NCBI GenBank assembly: GCA_050123275.1 | Contig: JASFHK010000001.1 | Coordinates: 1-64,000, forward strand | DNA length: 64,000 nucleotides | DNA from: E44-bin88 sp050123275 | GTDB taxonomy: Bacteria > Chloroflexota > Dehalococcoidia > Dehalococcoidales > BS750m-G39 | Reading direction: 5' to 3' | In this document: positions 33,477 through 42,339 of the stretch, piece by piece | Numbering within the stretch: position 1 is the first letter of the stretch | Layout of the letters: each line of letters opens with the position of its first letter | The notes under the pieces: generated by a model | What the model saw: the letters and a program-made list of their open reading frames with translations, nothing else | The model's database searches: none | What the model was told of the DNA's origin: nothing | Made by a program: the position numbers and the translations under genes

Positions 33477-35026
33477 TATTTCTTCTCCTGATGAGCGCTG
33501 AACAGGGCGGTCCTTTTAGCCAGGCGCGTGCCCACGAAGAGGCGCAGTAGAGTGCGGGTGACGATGATGGCGGTGAACATGCTCACCGCTACGCCGATGA
33601 ACAGCGTCAGGGCGAAGCCCATCACCGGGGCGCTGGCGATAATGCTGCTGCCCAGCCAGTAGAGAATTATGCAGACGATGAAGGTGGTTATGTTGCTGTC
33701 CCGGATGGCGGTCCAGGCGCGGCTGAAACCCGCCTCGATGGCTGCCCCCAGCGTCCGGCCGGTGGCGATTTCCTCCTTCATGCGCTCGAAAATTAGCACG
33801 TTGGCGTCCACCGCCATGCCGATGGAGAGGATAAAGCCGCCGATGCCGGCCAGAGACAGGGTTACCGGAATCAATTTGAATATGGCCAGTACCACCGCCC
33901 CGTAGAAAATCAGCGCCAGGCTGGCCAGGACGCCGGCCAGGCGGTAGTAAAGCATCATGAAGAGCATGACCAGGACGATGCCGATGATGCCCGCCATGAG
34001 GCTCATGTCGATGAAATCGGCGCCCAGCGTGGCCGAAACCTTTTCCTGGTAAAGGGGCGGTTTCTGCAAAGGCATGGGCAGCGCACCCGATTTGAGCAGG
34101 TTGGCCAGCTCGGTGACTTTGGCTATGGTGAAGTTACCGGTAATGACGCCGCTGCCCCCGTATTCCGCATTTAGAATCTGGGGCGCCGAAAGTATGGTGT
34201 TGTCGAGCAGGATGGCCAGCGACCGTTGCGGGGTGCCGTATTCGGTAGTGGAATAGAGGCGGTAGGCAATCTCGTCGAAGATGATGGTGCCTTCCTCGTT
34301 CCATTCGATGCTGATTTGAGGCTCGGAGCTGACCGAGCTCTGGTCGAGGGAGGGGTAGGCGTCGGCGAGAAGGTCGCCGGTGAGCTGGGTGCCGTCGTCA
34401 CCGCGGGCCGGAATCCAGGAGATGGCGTTGGTGTATTCCTCCAGCGCCGTCTTGTCCACCGGCTCTCCGGCGGCGTCGGTGAGCACCATTTCACCGTTAT
34501 CCGCGAAGAGGAACGCCACGGTTTCGAATTCTAAATCTCCCTCTTCGGTCATGGTCTCGATGGAAAAGACACGGTCTGCGCTTTCGGCTTCGTCAATGAA
34601 GTGCAAATTCTCCTGCTGGAGGTAGTCGTCGAGATAGACCGCTCCTCCCTCGCCATCCATCTCCACCACCCGGAACTCGAGGAAACCGGTCTGCTCCACC
34701 AGGCTCTTGGCCGCGTCGATATCGGTGAAGCCGGGGAGCTGAACCAGTATGCGGTCGTCCCCCAGTTGCTGTATTATCGGTTCGGTAACGCCGTATTTAT
34801 CGATTCTTTTCTCGATGGTAATCAGCGCCCTTTCCATGGCCGCCGCCTGTTCGTCGCCGGTGGAATCTTCGGGGAAATCGGCTTGATAGACGAGGTGTAC
34901 ACCGCCGACGAGGTCAAGCCCCATCCTCAGCTCGTCTCTGCCGAACATGGGGTATACCAGGGAGCAAACGGCAAAGGCAAAGATTGCCAGCAAAATCACC
35001 AGGACAGTGACGTTTCCTTTAGTCAT
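33476..35026 (-). CDS. secD: SecD protein-export membrane protein
   Basis: 516-aa SecD: N-terminal membrane helix (about 7-27), DLVGGVHLVYQ near 39, periplasmic P1 domain with the YGVTEPIIQQLGDDRILVQLPG region split at 78-99, and C-terminal helices with GMAVDANVLIFERMKEE near 404-420. Length is typical. An ATG at 35026 follows an AAGAGAT Shine-Dalgarno. No yajC is adjacent in the window. A TATATA sequence near 35063 could serve as -10 but has no clear -35. Confidence 0.95.
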   Translation of the reverse strand: MTKGNVTVLVILLAIFAFAVCSLVYPMFGRDELRMGLDLVGGVHLVYQADFPEDSTGDEQAAAMERALITIEKRIDKYGVTEPIIQQLGDDRILVQLPGFTDIDAAKSLVEQTGFLEFRVVEMDGEGGAVYLDDYLQQENLHFIDEAESADRVFSIETMTEEGDLEFETVAFLFADNGEMVLTDAAGEPVDKTALEEYTNAISWIPARGDDGTQLTGDLLADAYPSLDQSSVSSEPQISIEWNEEGTIIFDEIAYRLYSTTEYGTPQRSLAILLDNTILSAPQILNAEYGGSGVITGNFTIAKVTELANLLKSGALPMPLQKPPLYQEKVSATLGADFIDMSLMAGIIGIVLVMLFMMLYYRLAGVLASLALIFYGAVVLAIFKLIPVTLSLAGIGGFILSIGMAVDANVLIFERMKEEIATGRTLGAAIEAGFSRAWTAIRDSNITTFIVCIILYWLGSSIIASAPVMGFALTLFIGVAVSMFTAIIVTRTLLRLFVGTRLAKRTALFSAHQEKK

Positions 35027-35068
35027 ATCTCTTCACGCTACCTCGTTAGGGTTGTTTAGCCTTATATA

Positions 35069-36556
35069 TTAGCAGAGACTGGTCTCAGTTGCCAGTTTTC
35101 GGCGGACAAAGTCCAGCGCTGCTTCCCGGTCGCTGATTTCACCCGATGCCTGCGCCTCGCGCACCGCCTCCAGAATCTCGCCCAAGCGGGGCCCCGGTTC
35201 CAGCCCGAAGCTTTTCATCAGGTCGTTGCCGTCCACCAGTTTTACCGGCTCCACCTTGCGCTGCTGCTCGAAGTGTTTTTCCAGGACGTATTCTACCATA
35301 TCGGCGTGCTCCCGCCAGCCCTTGCTATCCAGGGTGGGGCCGCGGGTGGCCAGGTGGTCGGCCAGGCTCAGGAAGAGGATGTCGATGCCCGCCTCGCCGC
35401 AATCGCGGAAATAGCGGTAAATGGCCCGCGGCGTGGGCATGCCCTGCTGGCTCATCTGGGTAGGGCGCATGTGATAGTTTATCACAGTCCCCACCAGCTT
35501 TGCCTCTTTGCCGCTGAAGCGCAGCCTTTCCAGCGCCTCGGCCGCCGCCGTTGCCCCCAGCTTGTCGTGACCCAGAAAGTGGGTGCGCCCGTCCTCGCCG
35601 ACGGCTTTGGTCTGGGGCTTGCGGATGTCGTGGAGCAGGGCGGCCAGTTTAAGCAATATTCGGCGGTTGCTGCCGCCGCTGACCTCGCTATCGAAGTGTT
35701 CGGCCAGTTCTTCCGTCCAGGGCACGGCCGCCAGCTCTTTTTTGCCGGCGTAGGGCCAGCTGCCCCGGCGGAGAATAAAATCGGTGGCGATTACCGTTTG
35801 CAACGAATGGTCTAAAACATTCCAGGAGTGCTCGCGGGGCTGGGCCACCCCCCGCGTCGCCTCCATCTCGGGGAAAACGGCGCCGATTAGGCCCAGTTCG
35901 TCGAGCCGGAAGATATAGTTTTCGGGGTGGGGGACGGCCATCAGCTTGAGCAGCTCCTCGCGCAGTCTTTCTCCGGCGACGCCGGCGATAAGCCGGCTCT
36001 GGCTTTTAATCAGGGCTTCCGTCTTTTCGTCGATGGCGAAGCCGAGCTCCGCCGCCAGCCGCGCCGCCCGCAGCAGGCGGACGGGGTCGTTCTCGAAGGC
36101 GCCCGGGCCGACGGCCCGTATCACCCTGTCTTCGAGGTCTTTAAGTCCATGGAAAGGGTCGAGCGGGGTAAAGTCGCCGCCGACATCTTTAAGGGCGATG
36201 GCGATGGCGTTGATGGTGAAGTCGCGGCGGCTCAAGTCCTGGGCGATGTCGTCGAAGCTGGTGAAGTCGAGCTGCCAGTATTTCCCCCGGGGCGCCTTTT
36301 TGTCGGTGACCACCACCCGGGCGATACGGTTGGCCTTGTCCAGCGGAACGAACTTGCCCCCCAGCGCGCCGGCTATCTCCGGCGCCAGCTTCAGGGCGTC
36401 GGCGGCGAGGGCGATATCGATATCGGCGGTGGCTCTGCCCAGGATTGAGTCGCGGATATAGCCGCCCACCAGGTAGGCGTCCACCTTGCGGGCGGCCAAA
36501 AAATCGCTGACCCCGCCCAGTACGTCCAAAGCTCCGGGCTCGATATCCAGCTTCAC
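35069..36556 (-). CDS. tRNA nucleotidyltransferase / poly(A) polymerase family with HD domain
   Basis: 495-aa class II nucleotidyltransferase. The N-terminal catalytic site reads YLVGGYIRDSILGR with the metal pair in ADIDIA, then RRDFTINAIA and RLLRAARLAAELGF, all CCA-adding enzyme signatures. An HD-type domain follows (LLHDIRKPQT near 310, where HD is present). Such proteins add or repair the CCA end of tRNA; HD versions also remove 2',3'-cyclic phosphates. I prefer the GTG at 36556 (GGGGGA 7 nt upstream) over a TTG 15 bp earlier, but both are possible. Confidence 0.88.
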   Translation of the reverse strand: MKLDIEPGALDVLGGVSDFLAARKVDAYLVGGYIRDSILGRATADIDIALAADALKLAPEIAGALGGKFVPLDKANRIARVVVTDKKAPRGKYWQLDFTSFDDIAQDLSRRDFTINAIAIALKDVGGDFTPLDPFHGLKDLEDRVIRAVGPGAFENDPVRLLRAARLAAELGFAIDEKTEALIKSQSRLIAGVAGERLREELLKLMAVPHPENYIFRLDELGLIGAVFPEMEATRGVAQPREHSWNVLDHSLQTVIATDFILRRGSWPYAGKKELAAVPWTEELAEHFDSEVSGGSNRRILLKLAALLHDIRKPQTKAVGEDGRTHFLGHDKLGATAAAEALERLRFSGKEAKLVGTVINYHMRPTQMSQQGMPTPRAIYRYFRDCGEAGIDILFLSLADHLATRGPTLDSKGWREHADMVEYVLEKHFEQQRKVEPVKLVDGNDLMKSFGLEPGPRLGEILEAVREAQASGEISDREAALDFVRRKLATETSLC

Positions 36557-36711
36557 GCTCGTTTCCCCCAATTACTCTAAAGCTAAACTATACTACCAGC
36601 CGGCGGAAGTTACAAGGGGAAAAAAGCCAAAGCCTCACCGCCGCCATTCGGGGCAGACATCAGCGAAGGCCGATGGTCCCGTATAGCGATGATTTTGCCC
36701 GTATGGCGGCG

Positions 36712-37107
36712 CTAGGTGGTTTCCTTGGCCGTGCTCTGGGCAAGACTTTTTAAGATAGTGAGAATACCGATGACGGCGCGCTGCACGTCAATCGGCTCCT
36801 GGGCTAAAATTCTGGCTACGTAAGGGTCGAGTTCGTTGCCGCCGTAGCGGGTGTGACTCTCGGCTACTCCCGAAGGGTTGGGGCTCAGGTAGCCAGCCAG
36901 GGTGAAGAGCTCGTTTTCCTCGAAACCGAGGGGTTCGGCGATCTTGCGCAGGATGGAGCCGGAAGGGTAGCGTTCGCCTCTCTCAATACGGCCCAGGTGC
37001 GACGAGGATACGCCGGACATGGCGCTGAGCTGGCTCAGTGTCAGCCGTTGGGTAACTCTTCCCTGCCTGATGATTTCGCCCAGATTAGTGCTTCGATTCT
37101 GGTCCAT
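36712..37107 (-). CDS. XRE-family transcription regulator
   Basis: 131-aa regulator. The N-terminal helix-turn-helix spans about residues 8-65 (RQGRVTQRLTLSQLSAMSGV then SSSHLGRIERGERYPS), followed by a helical C-terminal part that may dimerise. Start ATG at 37107. Its promoter is near-consensus (TTGACT-17-TATAAT) and holds the 10-bp palindrome GCCATTTGGC in the spacer, which predicts autoregulation. A matching palindrome controls the divergent small HTH gene. No lexA, phage or toxin gene is adjacent. Confidence 0.88.
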   Translation of the reverse strand: MDQNRSTNLGEIIRQGRVTQRLTLSQLSAMSGVSSSHLGRIERGERYPSGSILRKIAEPLGFEENELFTLAGYLSPNPSGVAESHTRYGGNELDPYVARILAQEPIDVQRAVIGILTILKSLAQSTAKETT

Positions 37108-37116
37108 ATTGCGTGA

Positions 37117-37145
37117 ATTATAATTCGCCAAATGGCAAAAGTCAA
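37117..37145 (-). promoter_or_regulatory. Promoter TTGACT-17-TATAAT of the XRE gene
   Basis: Minus strand -35 at 37140-37145 and -10 at 37117-37122; the spacer contains the palindromic operator at 37127-37136. Confidence 0.75.
37127..37136. promoter_or_regulatory. Operator 1, GCCAAATGGC
   Basis: Palindrome of the form GCCAnnTGGC in the spacer of the XRE promoter, followed on the + strand by AAAAG. Two other copies are at 37222-37231 and 37455-37464. Confidence 0.6.
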
Positions 37146-37189
37146 CTTTCCCCGGGTTGCCAGGAACCCGGAATCCGCCCGATACCCCC

Positions 37190-37218
37190 TTGACACTAGG
37201 CACTTCTGTGGCTATAAT
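37190..37218 (+). promoter_or_regulatory. Consensus promoter TTGACA-17-TATAAT of the small HTH gene
   Basis: Perfect -35 (37190-37195) and perfect -10 (37213-37218) with a 17-bp spacer; the strongest promoter match in the window. Confidence 0.8.
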
Positions 37219-37221
37219 TCC

Positions 37222-37231
37222 GCCAACTGGC
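37222..37231. promoter_or_regulatory. Operator 2, GCCAACTGGC
   Basis: Same GCCAnnTGGC palindrome just downstream of the -10, covering the transcription start. Its centre is 95 bp (about nine helical turns) from operator 1. Confidence 0.6.
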
Positions 37232-37248
37232 ATAGGAGGCTAAAGGCC

Positions 37249-37506
37249 ATGCTGCTGAAGACGAGGGTTTTTGACCTATGCCCCGGGAGATACCGGAACC
37301 TGTCCGAGCTGGCGCGGGCAATGGGGATATCGGTGAGCCAGGTCTACCGCGTCCAGGAGGGTAAGCGTAAAATCAACGGCAAGTTTATTACCGGCGCCAT
37401 CAAAGCCTTCCCCGACCTTTCCTTCGACGACCTCTTCTACTGCGTCCCCGAAGTGCCAGCTGGCAAAAAGCCCTCCCGGATTGTCATCAGCGGCCGTCGC
37501 CTTTAG
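37249..37506 (+). CDS. Small XRE-type helix-turn-helix protein
   Basis: 85-aa protein: LSELARAMGISVSQVYRVQEG forms a helix-turn-helix at residues 19-39, and the rest holds a short helix and a basic C-terminus (SGRRL). It is only large enough for DNA binding and maybe dimerisation. Start ATG 37249 has AGGAGG 9 nt upstream. It is expressed divergently from the larger XRE gene, and both promoters carry the same palindrome, so the two proteins probably form a regulatory pair. A third palindrome (37455-37464) lies inside its own coding region. Confidence 0.8.
   Translation: MLLKTRVFDLCPGRYRNLSELARAMGISVSQVYRVQEGKRKINGKFITGAIKAFPDLSFDDLFYCVPEVPAGKKPSRIVISGRRL
37455..37464. promoter_or_regulatory. 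Possible operator 3, GCCAGCTGGC (intragenic)
   Basis: A third GCCAnnTGGC followed by AAAAAG, inside the 3' part of the small HTH gene. Being within a coding sequence, it could be chance. Confidence 0.3.
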
Positions 37507-37553
37507 CTTTTATCGTGGTTTCGGCAAATTAGAAGAAGGTTGAAAAGCCTCAA

Positions 37554-38042
37554 CTAGAGTTGATTCGTTTCGTCCTCGACCCTGTGCAGCTTTTGCTGGC
37601 TTTCCAGGTGGTCGATGTAGAGGATACCGTTGAGATGGTCGACCTCGTGTTCCAACGCCTGCGCCAGCAGCTCGGTGCCCTTGACTCTGATTTCCTTGCC
37701 GTCGGCGTCTTTGCCCTTGGCCGTCACCTGCTCCGAGCGCGTCAGCTCGCCGTAGTAGCCGGGTACGCTCAAACAGCCCTCGGTTACAATACGCTCCCCG
37801 CTGCCTTTGACTATCTCCGGGTTGATTAGGACCAGGTCTTCGGCGCCGGGGACGTCGATGATGATTACCCGCAGCGAGACGCCCACCTGGGGCGCGGCCA
37901 GTCCCGCCCGTCCCGGAGCGGCGTGCAACGTTTCCCGCATATCCTCAATGAGTTTAAGGGTCGCCTTGTCGATGCTGTTGACCCGCTTTGCCTTTTGCCT
38001 CAGTACCGGGTTGGGAAGAGTGCATATGGGTAAAACCGCCAT
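37554..38042 (-). CDS. def: Peptide deformylase
   Basis: 162-aa iron/zinc peptidase that removes the formyl group from nascent proteins. The three deformylase motifs are intact: GLAAPQVG at 47-54, EGCLS with metal ligand C90, and HEVDH with ligands H132 and H136. The length is normal. It follows priA by 26 bp in the mogA-trmD-rplS-priA-def run. Confidence 0.95.
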   Translation of the reverse strand: MAVLPICTLPNPVLRQKAKRVNSIDKATLKLIEDMRETLHAAPGRAGLAAPQVGVSLRVIIIDVPGAEDLVLINPEIVKGSGERIVTEGCLSVPGYYGELTRSEQVTAKGKDADGKEIRVKGTELLAQALEHEVDHLNGILYIDHLESQQKLHRVEDETNQL

Positions 38043-38068
38043 TTTGTCCTCGCTTAATTATAGTTTAG

Positions 38069-40486
38069 CTAAACCAGTCCCACCGGGTCAATGTCCACCG
38101 CCCAGCCCGCGGGGAAGGGCAGCGAATAGAGGAACCCGGAAAGCCCGTTACCGCGCAGGATGAGCTGCCAGCGGAAACGCCCCCGCAAGCGTTGGATAAA
38201 AGCGGGGGCGGGCCCGATAATCTCGACGCCGCTGATGCCTTTGGCGGCTATCTCCTGCTCCAGGAAGCGCCGCATCCTTTCCGCCTCGCGCCGGGCGGCG
38301 CCGTCGTTGGGGTGGCTGTAGGTCAGCCCGGCCAGGTGGTTGAAAGGCGGGTTGTGCAGCTGGCGGCGATAGTCAAGCTCCTGCTTATAAAAGGAAGCGT
38401 AGTCGTGGCCAGCGGCGGCTCGGATGGCGTAGTGCTCGGGGTTGTAGCTCTGGATAATCACCCTACCCCCCTTTTCCCCCCGCCCGGCCCGGCCCGCCAC
38501 CTGGGATAATAACTGAAAGGTGCGCTCGCCGCTGCGGAAATCGGGCAGGTTGAGGGCGGTGTCGGCGCTGATTACCCCCACCAGCGTCACCAGCGGCAAG
38601 TCCAGTCCCTTGGCCACCATCTGGGTGCCGATGAGAATGTCGGCGTCGTGAGCGCGGAAGCCGGCCAGAATCCGGTCGTGGGCGTAGCGGCCCTTGGTGA
38701 CGTCGCTGTCCCAGCGCAGAAGCCGGGCCTGGGGGAAGGAATAGCTCGTTTCCTGTTCCAGCCTTTGCGTGCCGATGCCCAGAAATTTCAGCCGATGCCC
38801 CTTACAGACCGGGCAGCTTTCGGGAACCTTAATATTGTAGTTACACTGGTGGCAGACCAGCCGGTCCTCGGCGGCGTGATAGGATAAGGGCACGTCGCAG
38901 CGGCGGCACCGCATCACCAGGCCGCACTGGCGGCACTGGATAAAGCTGGCGGCGCCGCGCCGGTTCAAAAAGAGAATGACCTGTTCCTTATTGGCCACCG
39001 TCCGGCCGATGGCCTCGAAGAGGGCGCGGCTGAAAAGGCTCTGGTTGCCCGCCTTCAGCTCCTCCCTCATGTCGACGACTTCCACCCCGGGCAGCGCCGA
39101 GCCGTCGCGGGGGGTGACCCGCTCCGGCAGTTCCAATAAGGTATAGTCGCCTTTTTGGGCGCGGTAGTAGCTTTCTACGTCGGGGGTGGCGCTGCCCAGG
39201 ATAACGGTAGCGCCGCTTAAGCTCGCCAGCTTCAGAGCCACGTCGCGGGCGTGGTAGCGCGGCGACTTGTCCTGCTGCTTGTAGGTCCACTCCGGCTCCT
39301 CGTCGATGACAATCAGGCCCAAATCGGGCTGGGGGGCGAAGATGGCGCTGCGCGAGCCGACGACAACGTCGAAGTCGCCGTTACGTACCCGTTGCCACTC
39401 GTCGAACTGCTCGCCCAGGGAGAGCTTGGAGTGGAGCACGGCCACGCGGTGGGGGAAGCGGGCGGCGAAGCGCTCGATGGTCTGGGGGGTGAGGGCGATT
39501 TCGGGCACCAGCACGATGCCCTTCTTGCCCCGCTTTACCGTTTCCGCCAGCGCCTGGAGGTAAATCTCGGTCTTGCCGCTGCCGGTGACGCCGTGCAGCA
39601 GGAATACTTCGGATTTGCCTTCGCCCAGCCCCGGCTTTATGGCCTCGAAGGCCTTTTTTTGCGCCGGGGTCAGGGTGAGGGGTGGGGAGGGGGTTATATT
39701 ATCGTAGGAAATGGGCTCCCGCCGTACCTCCACGTCCTCGAACTTTATCAGCCCCCTGGATACCAGGGCGTCGGCGGTCGCTTTGCTGGCCTTGGTTTCC
39801 CGCCTGGCCTCCGCCCAGGGCACCGCCCCGCTTTGCCGTAATAGATAGGCTAATAATGAAGCCTGCTTGGGGGCTTTGCTCAATCCGGCGGCGGCGCTTT
39901 CCGCCCGGCTCTTGTCGGCCGCCAGACTCAGGTAGGACACCGTTTTGGGCTTGACCCGTATCTTTTCCAGTTCGTAGCTGCGGACGGCCAGACCCTTGTT
40001 CACCAGCTGGGTGCCGATGCTTTGCGCCTTTTTTTTGCCCAGGGCTTTTTCCATCTGCCCCAGGCTCAAACTCCCCTTTTCCCGGATTAAGGCCAGCGCC
40101 TGTTTGGCTTCGTCGCTTAGCGTTGAGATGTCGAATGCCTTTTCGGTGGGCTGGAAAAGGGTAACGGTGCGCCGCTCGAATCCGGGCGGCAGCATTAAAG
40201 CTACGGCGTCGAAGAGGGGCGACAGGTAATAGCGGCTGATCCAGCGCGCCAGCTCTATCTGTGGAGGGGATAGGAGGGGGCGGGGCTCGATGCCCCCGAT
40301 AATCTCCCGGGTTTCCTCGACGGCGGGGTGGGGGCTAAGCTCCAGGACGATGCCCTGGAGCCGTTTGTTACCGAAAGGGACCCATACCGCCTGCCCGACA
40401 TTAATCTCCAGCTCGGGGGGTATGGCGTAGCTAAATGTCCGGCGCTGGGCTATGGGCGAGTTAACGCTGACTTCGGCATAGCTCAT
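38069..40486 (-). CDS. priA: Primosomal protein N' (PriA helicase)
   Basis: 805-aa helicase that reloads the replisome at stalled forks. N-terminal DNA-binding domain begins AEVSVNSPIAQRRTFSY. Walker A is TGSGKT (K305), then PEIALTPQ, a helicase motif II reading DEEP at 395-398 instead of the usual DEEH, GSATPD, and the eight-Cys zinc region near 520-560 (CRQCG...CRRC...CHQC...CPVC). C-terminal motifs VAGRAGRG and GPAPA are present. The His-to-Pro change in motif II is the only oddity. Confidence 0.93.
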   Translation of the reverse strand: MSYAEVSVNSPIAQRRTFSYAIPPELEINVGQAVWVPFGNKRLQGIVLELSPHPAVEETREIIGGIEPRPLLSPPQIELARWISRYYLSPLFDAVALMLPPGFERRTVTLFQPTEKAFDISTLSDEAKQALALIREKGSLSLGQMEKALGKKKAQSIGTQLVNKGLAVRSYELEKIRVKPKTVSYLSLAADKSRAESAAAGLSKAPKQASLLAYLLRQSGAVPWAEARRETKASKATADALVSRGLIKFEDVEVRREPISYDNITPSPPLTLTPAQKKAFEAIKPGLGEGKSEVFLLHGVTGSGKTEIYLQALAETVKRGKKGIVLVPEIALTPQTIERFAARFPHRVAVLHSKLSLGEQFDEWQRVRNGDFDVVVGSRSAIFAPQPDLGLIVIDEEPEWTYKQQDKSPRYHARDVALKLASLSGATVILGSATPDVESYYRAQKGDYTLLELPERVTPRDGSALPGVEVVDMREELKAGNQSLFSRALFEAIGRTVANKEQVILFLNRRGAASFIQCRQCGLVMRCRRCDVPLSYHAAEDRLVCHQCNYNIKVPESCPVCKGHRLKFLGIGTQRLEQETSYSFPQARLLRWDSDVTKGRYAHDRILAGFRAHDADILIGTQMVAKGLDLPLVTLVGVISADTALNLPDFRSGERTFQLLSQVAGRAGRGEKGGRVIIQSYNPEHYAIRAAAGHDYASFYKQELDYRRQLHNPPFNHLAGLTYSHPNDGAARREAERMRRFLEQEIAAKGISGVEIIGPAPAFIQRLRGRFRWQLILRGNGLSGFLYSLPFPAGWAVDIDPVGLV

Positions 40487-40508
40487 CCCTCACTCCGAGG
40501 CCGCCCGG

Positions 40509-41072
40509 CTATTCCTTTTCCGCTTCAGGTTCCGCTTCCGCTTCGGCCTTGGGCTCGGCTTCTGCTTCGGCCTTGGGCTCCGCTTCTACCTCTGCCTTAG
40601 GCTCTTCTTCGACTTCTGCTTCGGCCTTAGGCTCGGCTGCTACCTCCGCCTCCGGCTTGACTTCAACTTCGGCTTCCGGCGGGGCTTCGACCATGGCTTC
40701 GGGTTCGGCTTCCACCACCACTTCCGGTTCTTTTACCCGCTTTTCCTTGGTCCGCGACGCCTTGCTGCTCAGGCCGCGCATGTAGAAGAGGCGGGCGCGC
40801 CGCACCTTGCCGCGCCGCACTATCTCCACCTTTTCCACCAGAGGCGAGGCGAAGGGGAAGGTGTGCTCCACACCCACGCCGCGGGCGACGCGCCGGATGG
40901 TGAAGTTGCCGCCGTCGGCGCCGCGCCTTACCTTGATGACCACGCCGTTAAAGACCTGGATGCGCTCCCGGCCCTTTTCCACGATTTTGGCGCTCACCTT
41001 GACGGAATCGCCGGGGGCGAGGGCGGGGATATTGGGATTGGCTTTCTTTTTAATTAGTGTCGTCATATCCAT
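40509..41072 (-). CDS. rplS: Ribosomal protein L19 with acidic C-terminal repeat tail
   Basis: 187-aa L19. Residues 1-115 are a normal L19 (PGDSVKV, FNGVVIKVRRG, FPFASPLVEKVEIVRRGKVRRARLFYMRG split by eye, near 20-100). The last 75 residues are an extra low-complexity tail built of Glu, Ala, Pro, Val and Lys units such as EAEPKAEAE, strongly acidic overall. A second ATG two codons later is possible. The gene is between trmD (1-bp gap) and priA. The tail is absent from most L19 proteins, where length is about 115 aa. Confidence 0.93.
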   Translation of the reverse strand: MDMTTLIKKKANPNIPALAPGDSVKVSAKIVEKGRERIQVFNGVVIKVRRGADGGNFTIRRVARGVGVEHTFPFASPLVEKVEIVRRGKVRRARLFYMRGLSSKASRTKEKRVKEPEVVVEAEPEAMVEAPPEAEVEVKPEAEVAAEPKAEAEVEEEPKAEVEAEPKAEAEAEPKAEAEAEPEAEKE

Positions 41073-41073
41073 A

Positions 41074-41799
41074 TTAAGCTTGCCTCAATCTTTCTACCAG
41101 TCGCTCTTCATCGGAGCTTAACTCGGCTTTATTTAACAGTTCGGGGCGCTGCGCTAACGTGCGCCGTATCGCCTGCTCGCGGCGCCAGCCGTCTATCTGA
41201 GCGTGGTTCCCCGACAGTAAAATCTCGGGCACTTCCCAGCCCCGGTACTGGGGCGGGCGGGTGTATTGCGGGTATTCCAGAAGCCCGCCGGCGTGGGAAT
41301 CGTCCAGCGGCGATGCTTCGGAGCCTAACACCCCGGGCACCAGTCTAAAGACGCTGTCGATGACCACCATCGCCGCCAGCTCGCCGCCGCTTAAAACGTA
41401 ATCGCCGATGCTGATTTCGTCGCTGGCCAGGTGCTCCCGCACCCTTTCGTCGATGCCTTCGTAGTGGCCGCAGATTAAAACCAGCTGCGGTTGTTTCGCC
41501 AGCTCCCGGGCGACTTGATGGGTGAAGAGCCGCCCCTGCGGTGAGAGTAATACTATCGGCGTCTTCTTTTTCTTGGCGATAGCCTCCACCGCCTCGAAGA
41601 TAGGCTCCGGCTTGAGCACCATGCCGGCGCCCCCGCCGTAGGGGTAGTCGTCGGCGGTGTGGTGTTTATCGTGGGTATAGTCCCGTATGTTGTGCAACCC
41701 GAGGCTGACCAGCCCCCGGTCGATGGCGCGTTTCATGATGCCCAGCTCGAAGACGCCCGCGAACATCTCGGGGAAGAGGGTGGCCACGTCGATACGCAT
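41074..41799 (-). CDS. trmD: tRNA (guanine-N1)-methyltransferase TrmD
   Basis: 241-aa SPOUT methyltransferase that makes m1G37 in tRNA. Trefoil-knot motifs: LSPQGRLF near 84, ICGHYEGIDERVREH near 110, and SIGDYVLSGGE near 132. N-terminus MRIDVATLFPEMF is characteristic. Gene order trmD-rplS is widespread. It starts 1 bp after mogA. Confidence 0.96.
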   Translation of the reverse strand: MRIDVATLFPEMFAGVFELGIMKRAIDRGLVSLGLHNIRDYTHDKHHTADDYPYGGGAGMVLKPEPIFEAVEAIAKKKKTPIVLLSPQGRLFTHQVARELAKQPQLVLICGHYEGIDERVREHLASDEISIGDYVLSGGELAAMVVIDSVFRLVPGVLGSEASPLDDSHAGGLLEYPQYTRPPQYRGWEVPEILLSGNHAQIDGWRREQAIRRTLAQRPELLNKAELSSDEERLVERLRQA

Positions 41800-41800
41800 T

Positions 41801-42310
41801 TCAGGCCCCTTCCCCCTTGATGGGCTGGGTGTGCTCGGGCACCCTGTCCTTGATAACGTCCACGGCGTGGGGCAACACCGGCATCACCACGTCCAGGCAT
41901 TCGGCCACCGCCTTGGGGCTGCCCGGCAGGTTGATAATCAGGCATTCTTTCCTCATCCCGGCCACCGCCCGGCTGAGCATGGCGTTGGGGGTGGCGACGT
42001 AGGACTTGACCCGCATCATCTCGGCCAGCCCCGGCACCTCCTTGTCCAGCACGGACAGGGTGGCTTCGGGGGTAACGTCGCGCGGGGCCATGCCCGTGCC
42101 GCCGGTGGTCATGATGATATCCATCTCGCCCCCGTCGGCCCATTCTTTCAGCGTCCGGGCGATAAGCTCCGCCTCGTCGGGGATAACCTCGTATTTGACC
42201 AGCTGGCTATCCGTTGGCGCGAAGCGCTTCCGGATGAGCGGGCCGCTGGCGTCGGCGCGCTTGCCCTGTGACGCCTTGTCGCTGATGGTCAGTATACCCA
42301 GATTAAACAT
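41801..42310 (-). CDS. mogA: Molybdenum cofactor biosynthesis protein (MogA/MoaB type)
   Basis: 169-aa MoCF-fold protein. Signature TTGGTGMAPRDVTPEA near residues 70-85 and LPGSPKAV near 131 match the molybdopterin adenylyltransferase MogA/MoaB. It activates molybdopterin for metal insertion, which suggests molybdoenzymes in the organism. It heads the leftward run through trmD, rplS, priA and def, and has an AGAGGCGG Shine-Dalgarno before ATG 42310. Confidence 0.9.
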   Translation of the reverse strand: MFNLGILTISDKASQGKRADASGPLIRKRFAPTDSQLVKYEVIPDEAELIARTLKEWADGGEMDIIMTTGGTGMAPRDVTPEATLSVLDKEVPGLAEMMRVKSYVATPNAMLSRAVAGMRKECLIINLPGSPKAVAECLDVVMPVLPHAVDVIKDRVPEHTQPIKGEGA

Positions 42311-42339
42311 TATAACCGCCTCTTTTTAGAGCAGACTAT

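Noticed and set aside
40509..40740. Tandem DNA repeat or CRISPR-like array at the rplS end
   Set aside because: The repeats are short GC-rich codons of an acidic Ala/Glu/Pro tail within one reading frame, without spacers.
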